Shown here piece by piece: positions 18,397-26,363 of a stretch of DNA of 64,000 nt; positions within the stretch are counted from its first letter, which is position 1, and every line of letters begins with the position of its first letter. The notes beneath the pieces are model-generated. The model had not been told where the DNA came from and searched no databases. It saw only the letters and a program-made list of their open reading frames with translations. A program made the position numbers and the translations under genes. The DNA comes from Mannheimia sp. USDA-ARS-USMARC-1261 (GTDB lineage: Bacteria; Pseudomonadota; Gammaproteobacteria; Enterobacterales; Pasteurellaceae): assembly GCF_000521605.1 (NCBI RefSeq), contig NZ_CP006942.1, positions 124,001 to 188,000 on the forward strand, written 5' to 3'.

Positions 18397-19731
18397 TTAG
18401 TTCAACGTTCCCCACAGATCGTACTCATCTGCATTGGTAATGGTTACTGAAATAACTTGACCGACACTCACGTCTTTATTTTCAAGATTATCAACATACA
18501 CGACACCGTCAATTTCCGGTGCATCAGCCATTGAACGCCCGATAATACCTTCTTCATCAATTTCATCAATGATTACAGGTAAGGTTTTACCGATTTTAGC
18601 CTGTAAACGCTCGGCTGAAATTTGTTGCTGTAACTGCATAAAGCGGTGGAAGCGTTCTTCTTTTACTTCTTCCGGTACTTGATCCGGCATATCGGTTGCA
18701 ACTGCACCTTCCACCGGGCTGAATTTAAAGCAGCCGACACGGTCAAGTTGGGCTTCTTTTAAGAAATCGAGTAATAGTTGGAAATCTTCCTCTGTTTCGC
18801 CCGGGAAACCGACAATAAAAGTGGAACGTAGCGTTAATTCAGGGCAGATTTCACGCCATTTTTTGATACGCTCAAGGGTTCTTTCAATCGAGCCGGGGCG
18901 TTTCATTGCTTTTAAAATTTTCGGGCTGGCGTGCTGAAGTGGAATATCCAAATACGGCAGAATTTTGCCTGCTGCCATTAGTGGAATTAAATCGTCTACG
19001 TGTGGATACGGATAAACGTAGTGCAAACGCACCCAAACGCCCATTGAACCTAATTGCTCACAAAGTGTGATTAAGTTACTTTTAATCGGCATACCGTTCC
19101 AGAAAACGGTTTTAGTGGCTTCTTCTTTTTTGCGATCTAATGAGTAAGCAGAGGTGTCTTGAGAGACAATTAATAACTCTTTTACACCAGCGTCCACCAA
19201 GCGTTTTGCTTCATCTAATACTTGTACGATAGGGCGGCTTGCCAAATCGCCACGCATTGACGGAATGATGCAGAATGTACAACGATGATCACAGCCTTCT
19301 GAAATTTTTAAGTAAGCGTAATGCTTTGGTGTGAGTTTTACGCCTTGTTTTGGTACAAGGCTAGTGTAAGGATTAAATTCCGGTTTCGGCACATATTTGT
19401 GAACGTGGTTCATCACCGCTTCATAACTGTGCGGACCTGTGATCTCCAATACTTTCGGGTGAACTTCGCGAATTTGGTTCTCTTTTGCTCCTAAGCAGCC
19501 TGTAACGATCACTTTTCCGTTTGCTTCTAAGGCTTCGCCAATGCTTTCCAATGATTCTTGCACCGCAGAATCAATAAATCCGCAGGTGTTTACAATCACT
19601 AAATCGGCATCTTCATAGCTTGGAATAATGTTATAACCATCAGCACGCAGCTCGGTTAAAATACGTTCGGAATCAACTAAATTTTTAGGGCAGCCTAAGC
19701 TGATAAAACCAATATTCGGGGTAGCACTCAT
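18397..19731 (-). CDS. rimO: ribosomal protein uS12 methylthiotransferase RimO
   Basis: Radical-SAM enzyme that adds a methylthio group to the conserved Asp of ribosomal protein uS12. The 444 residues show the three domains of the family: the N-terminal UPF0004 domain with cluster cysteines in SLGCPKN, NTCGF and TGCLG; the radical-SAM domain with CDHRCTFC near 149-156; and a C-terminal TRAM domain ([16 protein letters not shown]). First gene of the rimO-ngt unit; a terminator separates it from mtnN. The functional link between S12 modification and N-glycosylation is unclear. Confidence 0.95.
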   Translation of the reverse strand: MSATPNIGFISLGCPKNLVDSERILTELRADGYNIIPSYEDADLVIVNTCGFIDSAVQESLESIGEALEANGKVIVTGCLGAKENQIREVHPKVLEITGPHSYEAVMNHVHKYVPKPEFNPYTSLVPKQGVKLTPKHYAYLKISEGCDHRCTFCIIPSMRGDLASRPIVQVLDEAKRLVDAGVKELLIVSQDTSAYSLDRKKEEATKTVFWNGMPIKSNLITLCEQLGSMGVWVRLHYVYPYPHVDDLIPLMAAGKILPYLDIPLQHASPKILKAMKRPGSIERTLERIKKWREICPELTLRSTFIVGFPGETEEDFQLLLDFLKEAQLDRVGCFKFSPVEGAVATDMPDQVPEEVKEERFHRFMQLQQQISAERLQAKIGKTLPVIIDEIDEEGIIGRSMADAPEIDGVVYVDNLENKDVSVGQVISVTITNADEYDLWGTLN

Positions 19732-19747
19732 ATAACTCTCAACAATT

Positions 19748-19783
19748 AAAAAAGAAAATGCCTACAACTTTTGTCTTGTAGGC
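19748..19783 (-). terminator. terminator after mtnN
   Basis: gcctacaa (19760-19767) pairs with ttgtaggc (19776-19783). Read on the minus strand the stem is followed by a T-rich stretch. It separates slyX-mtnN from rimO-ngt. An exact uptake signal (19829-19837) lies between it and the mtnN stop. Confidence 0.8.
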
Positions 19784-19864
19784 AAAAAACTAGCGAGATT
19801 TTACAAAAAATTGCCGCAAATAGCGATAACAAGCGGTCATTTTTTGATAAAGTTTTGCAAATAG

Positions 19865-20557
19865 TTAGTCAATATCATTCAGCATTGCTAACACAATAGC
19901 AGATGATTTCTCAGCCGCTAAAGGTAAAAATTCTTCAAATGATAGATGAGACTCTTTATCTGCCACATCAGAAACCGCTCTCACAATCACGAACGGCACG
20001 CCAAAACCATTACAAACTTGAGCAATCGCCGCCGCTTCCATTTCTACTGCCACAACATTTGGGAAGTTTTGGCGGATTTCGTTAATTTTTTCTTTGCCAT
20101 TGATAAAGGCATCGCCACTACAAATTAAGCCTGAAACCACATTAAAACCTGCTTTTTTCGCTTCTTTTTGGGCGAGTTCGACTAATTGTTCGTTTGGCTC
20201 AAATGCGGCTGGATTTGCAGGAAGTTGCCCGATTTCATAGCCGAAAGCGGTTACATCAACATCGTGATGACGTACTTCGGTTGAAATGAGAATATCGCCC
20301 ACATTTAAGTTTGAGTCTAAGCCACCAGCAGAACCTGTGTTAATAATCATATCAGGTTGCGTGAGCTGAATAAGTAATGTTGTACCGATGGCAGCCGATA
20401 CTTTACCAATGCCTGATTGTAATAACGCAATACGCGTATTGTTAATTTTTCCTTCAAAAATTTTACAGCCTGCTAATTCCGTGATTTTCGGTTCAACCAT
20501 TAAGTTGCGTAAAATTTCAACTTCTTGTGCCATTGCACCAATAATACCAATTTTCAT
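19865..20557 (-). CDS. mtnN: 5'-methylthioadenosine/S-adenosylhomocysteine nucleosidase
   Basis: Cleaves adenine from methylthioadenosine and S-adenosylhomocysteine, in SAM salvage and upstream of autoinducer-2 formation. The 230 residues carry the catalytic triad positions known from E. coli: E12 (AMAQEVE), E174 (VEMEAAA) and D197 (RAVSDVAD). The substrate loop NTGSAGGL lies near 73-80. It is in the leftward group with slyX (53 bp upstream). Confidence 0.96.
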   Translation of the reverse strand: MKIGIIGAMAQEVEILRNLMVEPKITELAGCKIFEGKINNTRIALLQSGIGKVSAAIGTTLLIQLTQPDMIINTGSAGGLDSNLNVGDILISTEVRHHDVDVTAFGYEIGQLPANPAAFEPNEQLVELAQKEAKKAGFNVVSGLICSGDAFINGKEKINEIRQNFPNVVAVEMEAAAIAQVCNGFGVPFVIVRAVSDVADKESHLSFEEFLPLAAEKSSAIVLAMLNDID

Positions 20558-20610
20558 TATTTTGCTTTCTCTACAATTCTATTTAATTAAAAAATGCTAT
20601 TTTAACAGCA

Positions 20611-20832
20611 TTAATAGTGAGGTGGGGGTGTTTCTTCAGAACGTGAAGCCACTTGGCTTACTTGAGCCCCTTTTAATTTTTCAGCAATATGGCGAATTTG
20701 AGTTTGTAGCTTATCTATCGCAAATTGTTGCTCGATTAATGATTGATTTAACTCCTCAATAATCAACTCTTGAAAGGCAACTTTCGTCTCCAATTCGGTA
20801 ATTCTTGCCGATAATGTACAATTATTATCCAT
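20611..20832 (-). CDS. slyX: SlyX family small coiled-coil protein
   Basis: A 73-residue protein with a heptad-rich helix (about 5-55, with [18 protein letters not shown]) and the SlyX C-terminal hallmark PPPHY. The family function is unknown. It is divergent from fkpA, the conserved neighbour of slyX in gamma-proteobacteria, which supports the name. Confidence 0.88.
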   Translation of the reverse strand: MDNNCTLSARITELETKVAFQELIIEELNQSLIEQQFAIDKLQTQIRHIAEKLKGAQVSQVASRSEETPPPHY

Positions 20833-20918
20833 TTTAGTGAAAAAAAGGTTGTGTGAAATGAAATTACACTTTACCCTATCTAAAGTCTTCTTAACAGTTA
20901 TTTTTATAAGGAAAAATT

Positions 20919-21644
20919 ATGTTAAAAATGAAGTTATCCGTAGCTGCCGTTCTTGCAGGGGCATTTTTTGCAACAAATGCAATGGCTGAAGAAAAAGCTG
21001 ATCCAAAATTTGTTGATGAATCATCTTATGCGGTTGGTGTATTAATGGGTAAAAATATCAATGGTGTGATCGAATCACAAAAAGAGATTTTTACTTATAA
21101 TCAGGATAAAATTTTAGCGGGTGTGCAAGACACACTGAAGAAAACAGGTAAATTAACTGATGAAGATTTACAAAAACAGTTAAAATCTTTAGATGCTTAT
21201 TTGTCAGCGAAAGAAGCTAAAATTAACGAAGAAAAAACGAAAGCCACTGTTTCAGCAGGCGATAAATTCCGTGCAGATTACAAAAAACAAGCCGGCGTGA
21301 AAGAAACCTCTTCGGGCTTGTTATACAAAATTGAAAAAGCAGGTGAAGGCGAATCTCCAAAACCGCAAGATACGGTTAAAGTTCACTATAAAGGTACTTT
21401 AACAGACGGTACGGTGTTTGATAGTTCATACGATCGTGGTGAGCCGATTGAATTCCAATTAAACCAACTCATTCCGGCGTGGATTGAAGCAATCCCAATG
21501 TTGAAAAAAGGCGGTAAAATGGAAATTGTTGTTCCACCGAAATTGGGCTATGGTGAGCGTGCAGCAGGTAAAATTCCAGCCAATTCAACCTTAAAATTTG
21601 AAATTGAATTATTAGATTTTAAAGCGGCAGATGCTAAGAAATAA
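20919..21644 (+). CDS. fkpA: FKBP-type periplasmic peptidyl-prolyl isomerase FkpA
   Basis: Periplasmic folding chaperone and proline isomerase. A signal peptide ends near residue 23 (ATNAMA|EE). An N-terminal dimerisation helix domain (about 30-125) is followed by the FKBP domain (about 145-236) with VHYKGTLTDGTVFDSSYDRG, IPAWIEAIPMLKKGG and PPKLGYGERA. 241 residues, the usual size. Divergent from slyX; an uptake-signal inverted repeat follows as a likely terminator. Confidence 0.95.
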   Translation: MLKMKLSVAAVLAGAFFATNAMAEEKADPKFVDESSYAVGVLMGKNINGVIESQKEIFTYNQDKILAGVQDTLKKTGKLTDEDLQKQLKSLDAYLSAKEAKINEEKTKATVSAGDKFRADYKKQAGVKETSSGLLYKIEKAGEGESPKPQDTVKVHYKGTLTDGTVFDSSYDRGEPIEFQLNQLIPAWIEAIPMLKKGGKMEIVVPPKLGYGERAAGKIPANSTLKFEIELLDFKAADAKK

Positions 21645-21671
21645 TTGATATTCAATTCTCATTGAAGCTAC

Positions 21672-21729
21672 ACAAGCGGTTAGATTTATTATAAGATTTG
21701 CAAAAAATGTGATAAAACTAACCGCTTGT
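21672..21729. terminator. uptake-signal inverted repeat after fkpA
   Basis: acaagcggt (21672-21680) and accgcttgt (21721-21729) are two exact uptake signals in opposite orientation, with further matching bases (tta / taa), 28 bp after the fkpA stop. They form a stem-loop that likely terminates fkpA transcripts just before yheO. Confidence 0.75.
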
Positions 21730-21739
21730 AATTTATATT

Positions 21740-22408
21740 ATGACCAAAAAATTCACGCCTTTTTCTGATGAAGATCACGCAATTCTTGCTTCTTACTTCC
21801 CCATTGTAGATGGCATTGCCGCTCTTATCGGCGAGCATTGTGAAATTGTTCTCCATTCATTAGAGTTTCTTGAACATTCCGCGATTTATATTGCAAACGG
21901 ACACAATACCAATCGTAAAATTGGCTCACCGATTACTGACCGTGCGTTAAAATCGCTACATCATATGGCAACGGATAGCGTGTCTAAGCCTTATTTCACC
22001 AAAGCAAAAGGCGGCGTGTTGATGAAATCTATCACGGTGGCTATTCGTAACGGCAAGCAGCACGTTATCGGACTGTTGTGCATTAATATCAATTTAGAAG
22101 TGCCGACTTCGCAATTCCTCAGCTCCTTTATTGCTCCGCAAGACGAAGCGGCAGATGTTACCTTTGCCAGTTCGGTGGAAGATTTAGTAGCTCAAACCAT
22201 TCAAACCACCATTGATGATGTGATGGCGGATCGAACGATTTCTAACAATAATAAAAATCGCCAAATCGTAATTTCTCTGTTTGAAAAAGGCATTTTTGAT
22301 ATTAAAGATGCGATTAACCAAGTAGCTGAGAAGCTGGATATTTCTCGCCACACGGTTTATCTCTACATTCGCCAAATCAAGCAACCGGAGAAAGGGGAGA
22401 GTGATTAA
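21740..22408 (+). CDS. yheO: YheO-family PAS-like/HTH transcriptional regulator
   Basis: A 222-residue protein with an N-terminal YheO PAS-like domain (about 10-120, with [21 protein letters not shown]) and a C-terminal helix-turn-helix (about 170-215, with [16 protein letters not shown]). Its usual neighbours in enterobacteria and Haemophilus are fkpA and tusDCB, as here. The target genes are not known. Its stop shares a base with the tusD start (TAATG), implying co-translation with the tRNA thiolation genes. Confidence 0.85.
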   Translation: MTKKFTPFSDEDHAILASYFPIVDGIAALIGEHCEIVLHSLEFLEHSAIYIANGHNTNRKIGSPITDRALKSLHHMATDSVSKPYFTKAKGGVLMKSITVAIRNGKQHVIGLLCININLEVPTSQFLSSFIAPQDEAADVTFASSVEDLVAQTIQTTIDDVMADRTISNNNKNRQIVISLFEKGIFDIKDAINQVAEKLDISRHTVYLYIRQIKQPEKGESD

Positions 22409-22785
22409 TGGACTATGTATTAGCGATAAAATCTCCCGTTTATGGCTCGCAAGGGGCGTATTTAGCCTACCAAGTGGCGGAAGAATTATTACAAGCAAAG
22501 CACAATATTCGCCAAGTATTCTTTTTTCAAGAAGGCGTAAGTAATGCCAATACATTGGTTAATCCTGCAAGTGATGAAATTAATTTAATCGAAAAATGGC
22601 AAAAATTAGCCGAATTACACCGCTTGCAACTGCATTTGTGCATCGCCGCCGCTCAGCGTAGAGGCATTGTGGATGAGCAAACTTCCTCTTCCGCCACCAC
22701 CAATTTAGCACAAGGTTTTACCCTCGCAGGGCTTGGTGAATTCAGCCAGGCTGTATTAAAAGCGGACAGACTTCTCACGTTTTAA
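22408..22785 (+). CDS. tusD: sulfurtransferase subunit TusD
   Basis: Part of the TusBCD hexamer that relays persulfide sulfur from TusA to TusE for 2-thiolation of the wobble uridine in tRNA (with MnmA). The catalytic Cys is C78 in LHLCIAAA, the same number as in E. coli. 125 residues with a DsrE-like fold. Overlaps yheO by one base and is followed by tusC after one base. Confidence 0.93.
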   Translation: MDYVLAIKSPVYGSQGAYLAYQVAEELLQAKHNIRQVFFFQEGVSNANTLVNPASDEINLIEKWQKLAELHRLQLHLCIAAAQRRGIVDEQTSSSATTNLAQGFTLAGLGEFSQAVLKADRLLTF

Positions 22786-22786
22786 A

Positions 22787-23158
22787 ATGAAAAAATATAA
22801 AATTGCTTTTCTTTTTACCCAGCCTCCTTTTGGTTCATCAGTTAGCCGTGAAGGGCTAGATGCCTTACTTGCGGCAAGTGCATTTTGTGATGAGCAAGAG
22901 CTCGCTATTTGCTTTATCAATGATGGCGTGTTCAATTTAATTTCAAATCAACAGCCGGAACAAATTCTGCAAAAAGATCATATCTCTACGTTTAAATTGT
23001 TAGATCTTTATGATTTAAGTGAATGTTTTGTCTGCCAAGAGAGCGTGAATGTGCGTAGATTGGAGAATGCACGTTGGATATTGCCAAATGTTCAATGTAA
23101 AACGCAAGCTGAAATAATGATGTTACTCAATCAAGCTGAAAAAGTGATGACTTTTTAA
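22787..23158 (+). CDS. tusC: sulfurtransferase subunit TusC
   Basis: DsrF-like subunit of TusBCD. 123 residues; the N-terminal IAFLFTQPPFGSSVSREGLD is characteristic of the family. The position in the order D-C-B and the tight spacing support the call. It has no conserved catalytic Cys at the TusD position, as expected of this structural subunit. Confidence 0.92.
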   Translation: MKKYKIAFLFTQPPFGSSVSREGLDALLAASAFCDEQELAICFINDGVFNLISNQQPEQILQKDHISTFKLLDLYDLSECFVCQESVNVRRLENARWILPNVQCKTQAEIMMLLNQAEKVMTF

Positions 23159-23166
23159 GGAATACA

Positions 23167-23439
23167 ATGCTTTATACCCTTTCCAAAGCACAATATGATG
23201 ATGAAATGCTTAGTCTGTTACATCATTTGAATGACAATGATGCCGTCATTTTATGGCAAGATGGCGTGTTACAAGCGGTCAAAAATCCACAATTTTTTGC
23301 AAATTTGCCCCGTTGTTATCTCTTAGAACAAGATGTTATCGCAAGAGGATTACAACAAACTCTCTCTGAATTTCGCACCATTTCATTAGCAGAATGTGTG
23401 AAATTAACTGAACGTTATTTTCCTCAAACAGCATTGTAA
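23167..23439 (+). CDS. tusB: sulfurtransferase subunit TusB
   Basis: DsrH-like subunit of TusBCD, 90 residues, starting MLYTLSKAQYD, with DAVILWQDGVLQAV typical of the family. It follows tusC by 8 bp. An exact uptake signal (23271-23279) lies in the coding sequence and encodes part of the LQAVKN stretch. In Haemophilus the str operon follows near here; in this window an outer-membrane protein gene follows. Confidence 0.9.
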   Translation: MLYTLSKAQYDDEMLSLLHHLNDNDAVILWQDGVLQAVKNPQFFANLPRCYLLEQDVIARGLQQTLSEFRTISLAECVKLTERYFPQTAL

Positions 23440-23502
23440 TTTTCTTTGTAATGGCAAATAAATTGAATTATGATGGGAGCTACTTTAAAAGGAGGAGTTA
23501 TT

Positions 23503-24450
23503 ATGAGAACAAAATACCTTGTTTCTTTACTTGCAGTTGCCCCTGTTTTTGCTGTGGCACAACAAAATGATCCAAATTGGGTTGATCAGCAACATAGCAA
23601 AGCCAGTAATACATTGGACCGTTGGGCAAATAATATTAACGATTGGTTAGGCGAAGCTGACCCAGACAAGCCCGGTACGGCTTCTTTGCGTGTTATGCTA
23701 GACAGCCGCTGGGATAAATATGACAAATTTACCGTTAAGCCTCGTGTTCGCGGTAAAATCAAATTGCCCGTATTAAAAAAACATCTAAATGTGGTATTTG
23801 GTGATGACGAGCTTGATAATGAATTAACCGATAAAAACCACGTTGGAAAATTATACAAAGATATTAAGGCTAACAAACGTTATAATTCCCGCGAAGCAAG
23901 AGATTCTAACGCTTCTATCGGTTTACGTTGGTCTGATGGTATTAAAGCATTAGGGATTGAAACCGATTTTGACGTTGGTGTTCGTTCCGGTAGCGATATT
24001 TTCGGGCGTGTCCGTGTTAGTAAAGATTGGAAAATTACCGACCAATTTACTACTCGTTTAGAACAAATCTATCGTTATGGTTCGGAGAGTAAGCACTATT
24101 TACGCACAAACTTTGAAAATAAATATAATGAAACGGATACAACCTTCATTATGAATCATACTCATTTTGAGTATCGTAATGATTTAGATGAAGAAAGAAG
24201 CTGGGGAAACAGTTTATATCGTCAGCATAACTTCAAACCGCTTACGCATATCAGTTACGGTATCAGCTTCGGTGGACGTTTAGATAAAGATTTATCAAGA
24301 TTTAATCACTGGGGACCATTTGTAACTTACCGCCAACCAATTTGGCGTAATTGGCTCTTTATCCAACCGGAAATTAGTTTCTACAACGATAAAGATAAAG
24401 ATCGTAAGCACTTTATTCACACATTTGTACGTTTAGAAGCGATTTTCTAA
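23503..24450 (+). CDS. outer-membrane beta-barrel protein, function unknown
   Basis: A 315-residue secreted protein that I do not recognise as a named family. The start at 23503 was chosen because it follows aaggagga and opens directly with a signal peptide (MRTKYLVSLLAVAPVFAVA|QQ). The mature N-terminus is acidic and Trp-rich (DRWANNINDWLGEADPDKP). The rest alternates polar and aromatic residues in short strands, such as SIGLRWSDGIK and GISFGGRL, and ends in ...FVRLEAIF, the terminal Phe signature of barrels assembled by the BAM complex. No phospholipase A His/Ser motif is evident. The gene is followed by half of an uptake-signal pair and an insertion sequence. Confidence 0.7.
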   Translation: MRTKYLVSLLAVAPVFAVAQQNDPNWVDQQHSKASNTLDRWANNINDWLGEADPDKPGTASLRVMLDSRWDKYDKFTVKPRVRGKIKLPVLKKHLNVVFGDDELDNELTDKNHVGKLYKDIKANKRYNSREARDSNASIGLRWSDGIKALGIETDFDVGVRSGSDIFGRVRVSKDWKITDQFTTRLEQIYRYGSESKHYLRTNFENKYNETDTTFIMNHTHFEYRNDLDEERSWGNSLYRQHNFKPLTHISYGISFGGRLDKDLSRFNHWGPFVTYRQPIWRNWLFIQPEISFYNDKDKDRKHFIHTFVRLEAIF

Positions 24451-24533
24451 TTTCTATCTATAAATTACAAGCGGTTGATTTTACAAAATTTTTGGGATAG
24501 TGGACAAAATTGAGTCTGATTTCCCAATGAACT

Positions 24534-24567
24534 AGCCATAGTGGACATTTTTGAGTCTGCTATGGCT
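24534..24567 (-). terminator. hairpin after the transposase gene
   Basis: agccatag (24534-24541) pairs with ctatggct (24560-24567); the loop holds the internal copy of the IS end repeat. It lies 7 bp beyond the transposase stop and may terminate its message or mark a decayed end. Confidence 0.55.
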
Positions 24568-24573
24568 TTATTT

Positions 24574-25483
24574 TCAACTCTTTTGGCAAACAAAATCCTT
24601 TATAAACATCATCTTATGTTCATCAGTTAGTCCTTGATGTGGCACTAATTTGACTTTCATTTGTCTAAAAAATGACTCCACCAAGTTGGTTGTATGTGCA
24701 ATGTTTAACTCGGGATACGCTTGATAGGTAAATAGATAGTTTATGCTACGTTTTAAACCCCAATAAGCACTCCGTAATCGCTTATGTTTAAATCGTTTTG
24801 GGTTGGTTGCAGAATGTTCATTGAAATAACCTTTATGTTTATTTAACCATACAGATAGGGCTAGAGTAAGTGTCTCTTGTGTTTGAAATTTAAGTGAGTA
24901 ATAAAGCGATAGTAGCTCTTTTCCTGCCTCTGATTTTGGTGATTTTGTTAAATAAAAAATACCTCGCCCGATTTGATGGAAGTGGCACATTTGGGTAGGA
25001 ATATTGGGGTAAGCATTTAATAATCCTCTTCTTCCATCACAGGTAATTGATTGAATGTTAATTCCTTTTTCAATTAACGCTGAGATAGCGTCAAAATAAT
25101 ATTGATTTTTCTCCGCAGAAATAAAGTGAAAATAAATCGGCTTTAAAGATAAGGAATCCATTAGGATAAGTACAGCAAAACGTTGTTTAAAGTGAGTGGT
25201 ATCCATCACGATATTTACTGTTTGAGGAAGAGATTTTTGCTCGGCTTTTGTCGCTTTTTCGAGATGCCTTCTAATCGTCCGTTCAGAACATTGGTATTCA
25301 AAAGCAAGTTGTTGAATCGTTTGTTTTTGAGAACTGTACTTAAACCAAATTTCTTCGGAATTAAGTCGCTTAGATGCGACAAAGTTACGGTTACAATCAA
25401 GGCATTTATAGCGTTGGATACCGTTAATTTTACCGTATTTTTTGAGATTAAAAGATGAGCAGAAAATGCAATTTTTTAGGCAT
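24574..25483 (-). CDS. transposase with zinc ribbon, HTH and DDE domain; start out of frame
   Basis: The open frame runs from 25485 to 24574. It begins with a zinc ribbon (NCIFC and KCLDC pairs), then a helix-turn-helix (QTIQQLAFEYQCSERTIRRH), then a DDE/MULE-type catalytic domain with MDTTHF, TCDGRRGL, QMCHFHQ and TNLVESFFRQ. The only good ATG, at 25483-25481, is one base out of frame with this reading frame; the two meet at an A6 run (25472-25477). Removing one A would give MPKNCIFC. The full protein would be about 301 residues. Either the gene is disabled or it relies on slippage at the A-run. The first in-frame start is GTG/ATG at 25209/25206, giving only the DDE part. Confidence 0.75.
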
Positions 25484-25600
25484 TTTTATAAAAAGTAGGT
25501 TAAAGCCTTATATTACAAGGTTTTAACCTAATTTACAGACTCAATTTTGTCCACTATACCAAATTTTTTACAAAATCAACCGCTTGTCTATTTAATCTAA

Positions 25601-26353
25601 TTAAATAATCCCTTGTCTTTCTAATTTATTTAAGAAATAAGGTATCTGTTTACGCCAAGTCGGCCAGTCGTGGTCGATATCAAAACCCCAATAATCAAAC
25701 CAAGCCTCAATACCTTTTGCCTTAAAGGCTTCTTGTAGGCGACGGGTATCTTCAACGTGTTGTTCTTCCCAAGCACCTTGTCCAACGGCAATAACATAAT
25801 GGTTTTGACGATAACGATCTAAGAACCAATCATCGTTTTGTCCCCATACATAATCAATCGGCGAGTTAAAATAGACCGCTTGATCACCATAAAATTCGCC
25901 TGTGAAGAAACGTGCATCGTAAACACCGCTTAACGCAATAGCAACATCAAATAAATCAGGGTGGCGTAGGGCAAAATTCACCGTATGGAATGCTCCCATA
26001 CTGCAACCTGTCGCCATCATTGTGCCATTCCATTGCGATTCGTGGCGTATTAACGGCACAAGTTCGTGAATAATGTAGCGGTCGTAAGCATTGTGAGCCA
26101 ATGCCATATCGTGTCCTGATTTATGCTTAGATAACCAAGATTCTGCATCATAAGAGTCCGGCGTATAGAATTTAACCAAACCTCTTTCGATAAATGAACG
26201 GCACGCATCAATCATACCAAAATTGCCATATTCATTTTCATTACCGCCTGATGACGGAAAAACAATAACGGGTTTGCCTGCGTGTCCGTAAACGTTGAAT
26301 GACATCTCACGCCCTAATTCGCCACTCCAGTGGCTTCTTTTTTCAAAATGCAT
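25601..26353 (-). CDS. esterase paired with an ATP-grasp ligase
   Basis: A 250-residue cytoplasmic alpha/beta-hydrolase. Nucleophile S118 lies in TGCSMGAF, the oxyanion strand is VFPSSGGNEN, and the probable catalytic His is H228 in DIDHDW. It resembles the small esterase family that includes COG4947-type proteins. Substrate unknown. It starts 11 bp after the stop of the ATP-grasp gene on the same strand, so the two are probably co-translated and act on a common compound. It is not obviously the same family as the esterase at 11.8 kb, although both have an S-M-G nucleophile elbow. Confidence 0.75.
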   Translation of the reverse strand: MHFEKRSHWSGELGREMSFNVYGHAGKPVIVFPSSGGNENEYGNFGMIDACRSFIERGLVKFYTPDSYDAESWLSKHKSGHDMALAHNAYDRYIIHELVPLIRHESQWNGTMMATGCSMGAFHTVNFALRHPDLFDVAIALSGVYDARFFTGEFYGDQAVYFNSPIDYVWGQNDDWFLDRYRQNHYVIAVGQGAWEEQHVEDTRRLQEAFKAKGIEAWFDYWGFDIDHDWPTWRKQIPYFLNKLERQGII

Positions 26354-26363
26354 AGTTCACCTC

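Larger units (their letters stand above)
24494..25560 (-). mobile_element. insertion sequence, IS256/IS1249-like, 1067 bp
   Basis: Both ends carry a 25-bp inverted repeat beginning gg(g/t)atagtggaca and ending attgagtctg (24494-24518 and 25536-25560, one mismatch). The element is flanked by the same 8 bases, aaattttt, at 24486-24493 and 25561-25568, a target duplication of the length used by the IS256 group. It carries one leftward transposase gene. A second, diverged copy of the end sequence (19 of 22 matches) lies inside the left end at 24538-24559. The insertion lies between the outer-membrane protein gene and the esterase gene and splits an uptake-signal inverted repeat. Confidence 0.9.

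Noticed and set aside
23503..24450. Outer-membrane phospholipase A
   Set aside because: Size and barrel features fit loosely, but the active-site His-x-Ser context of that family is not present.
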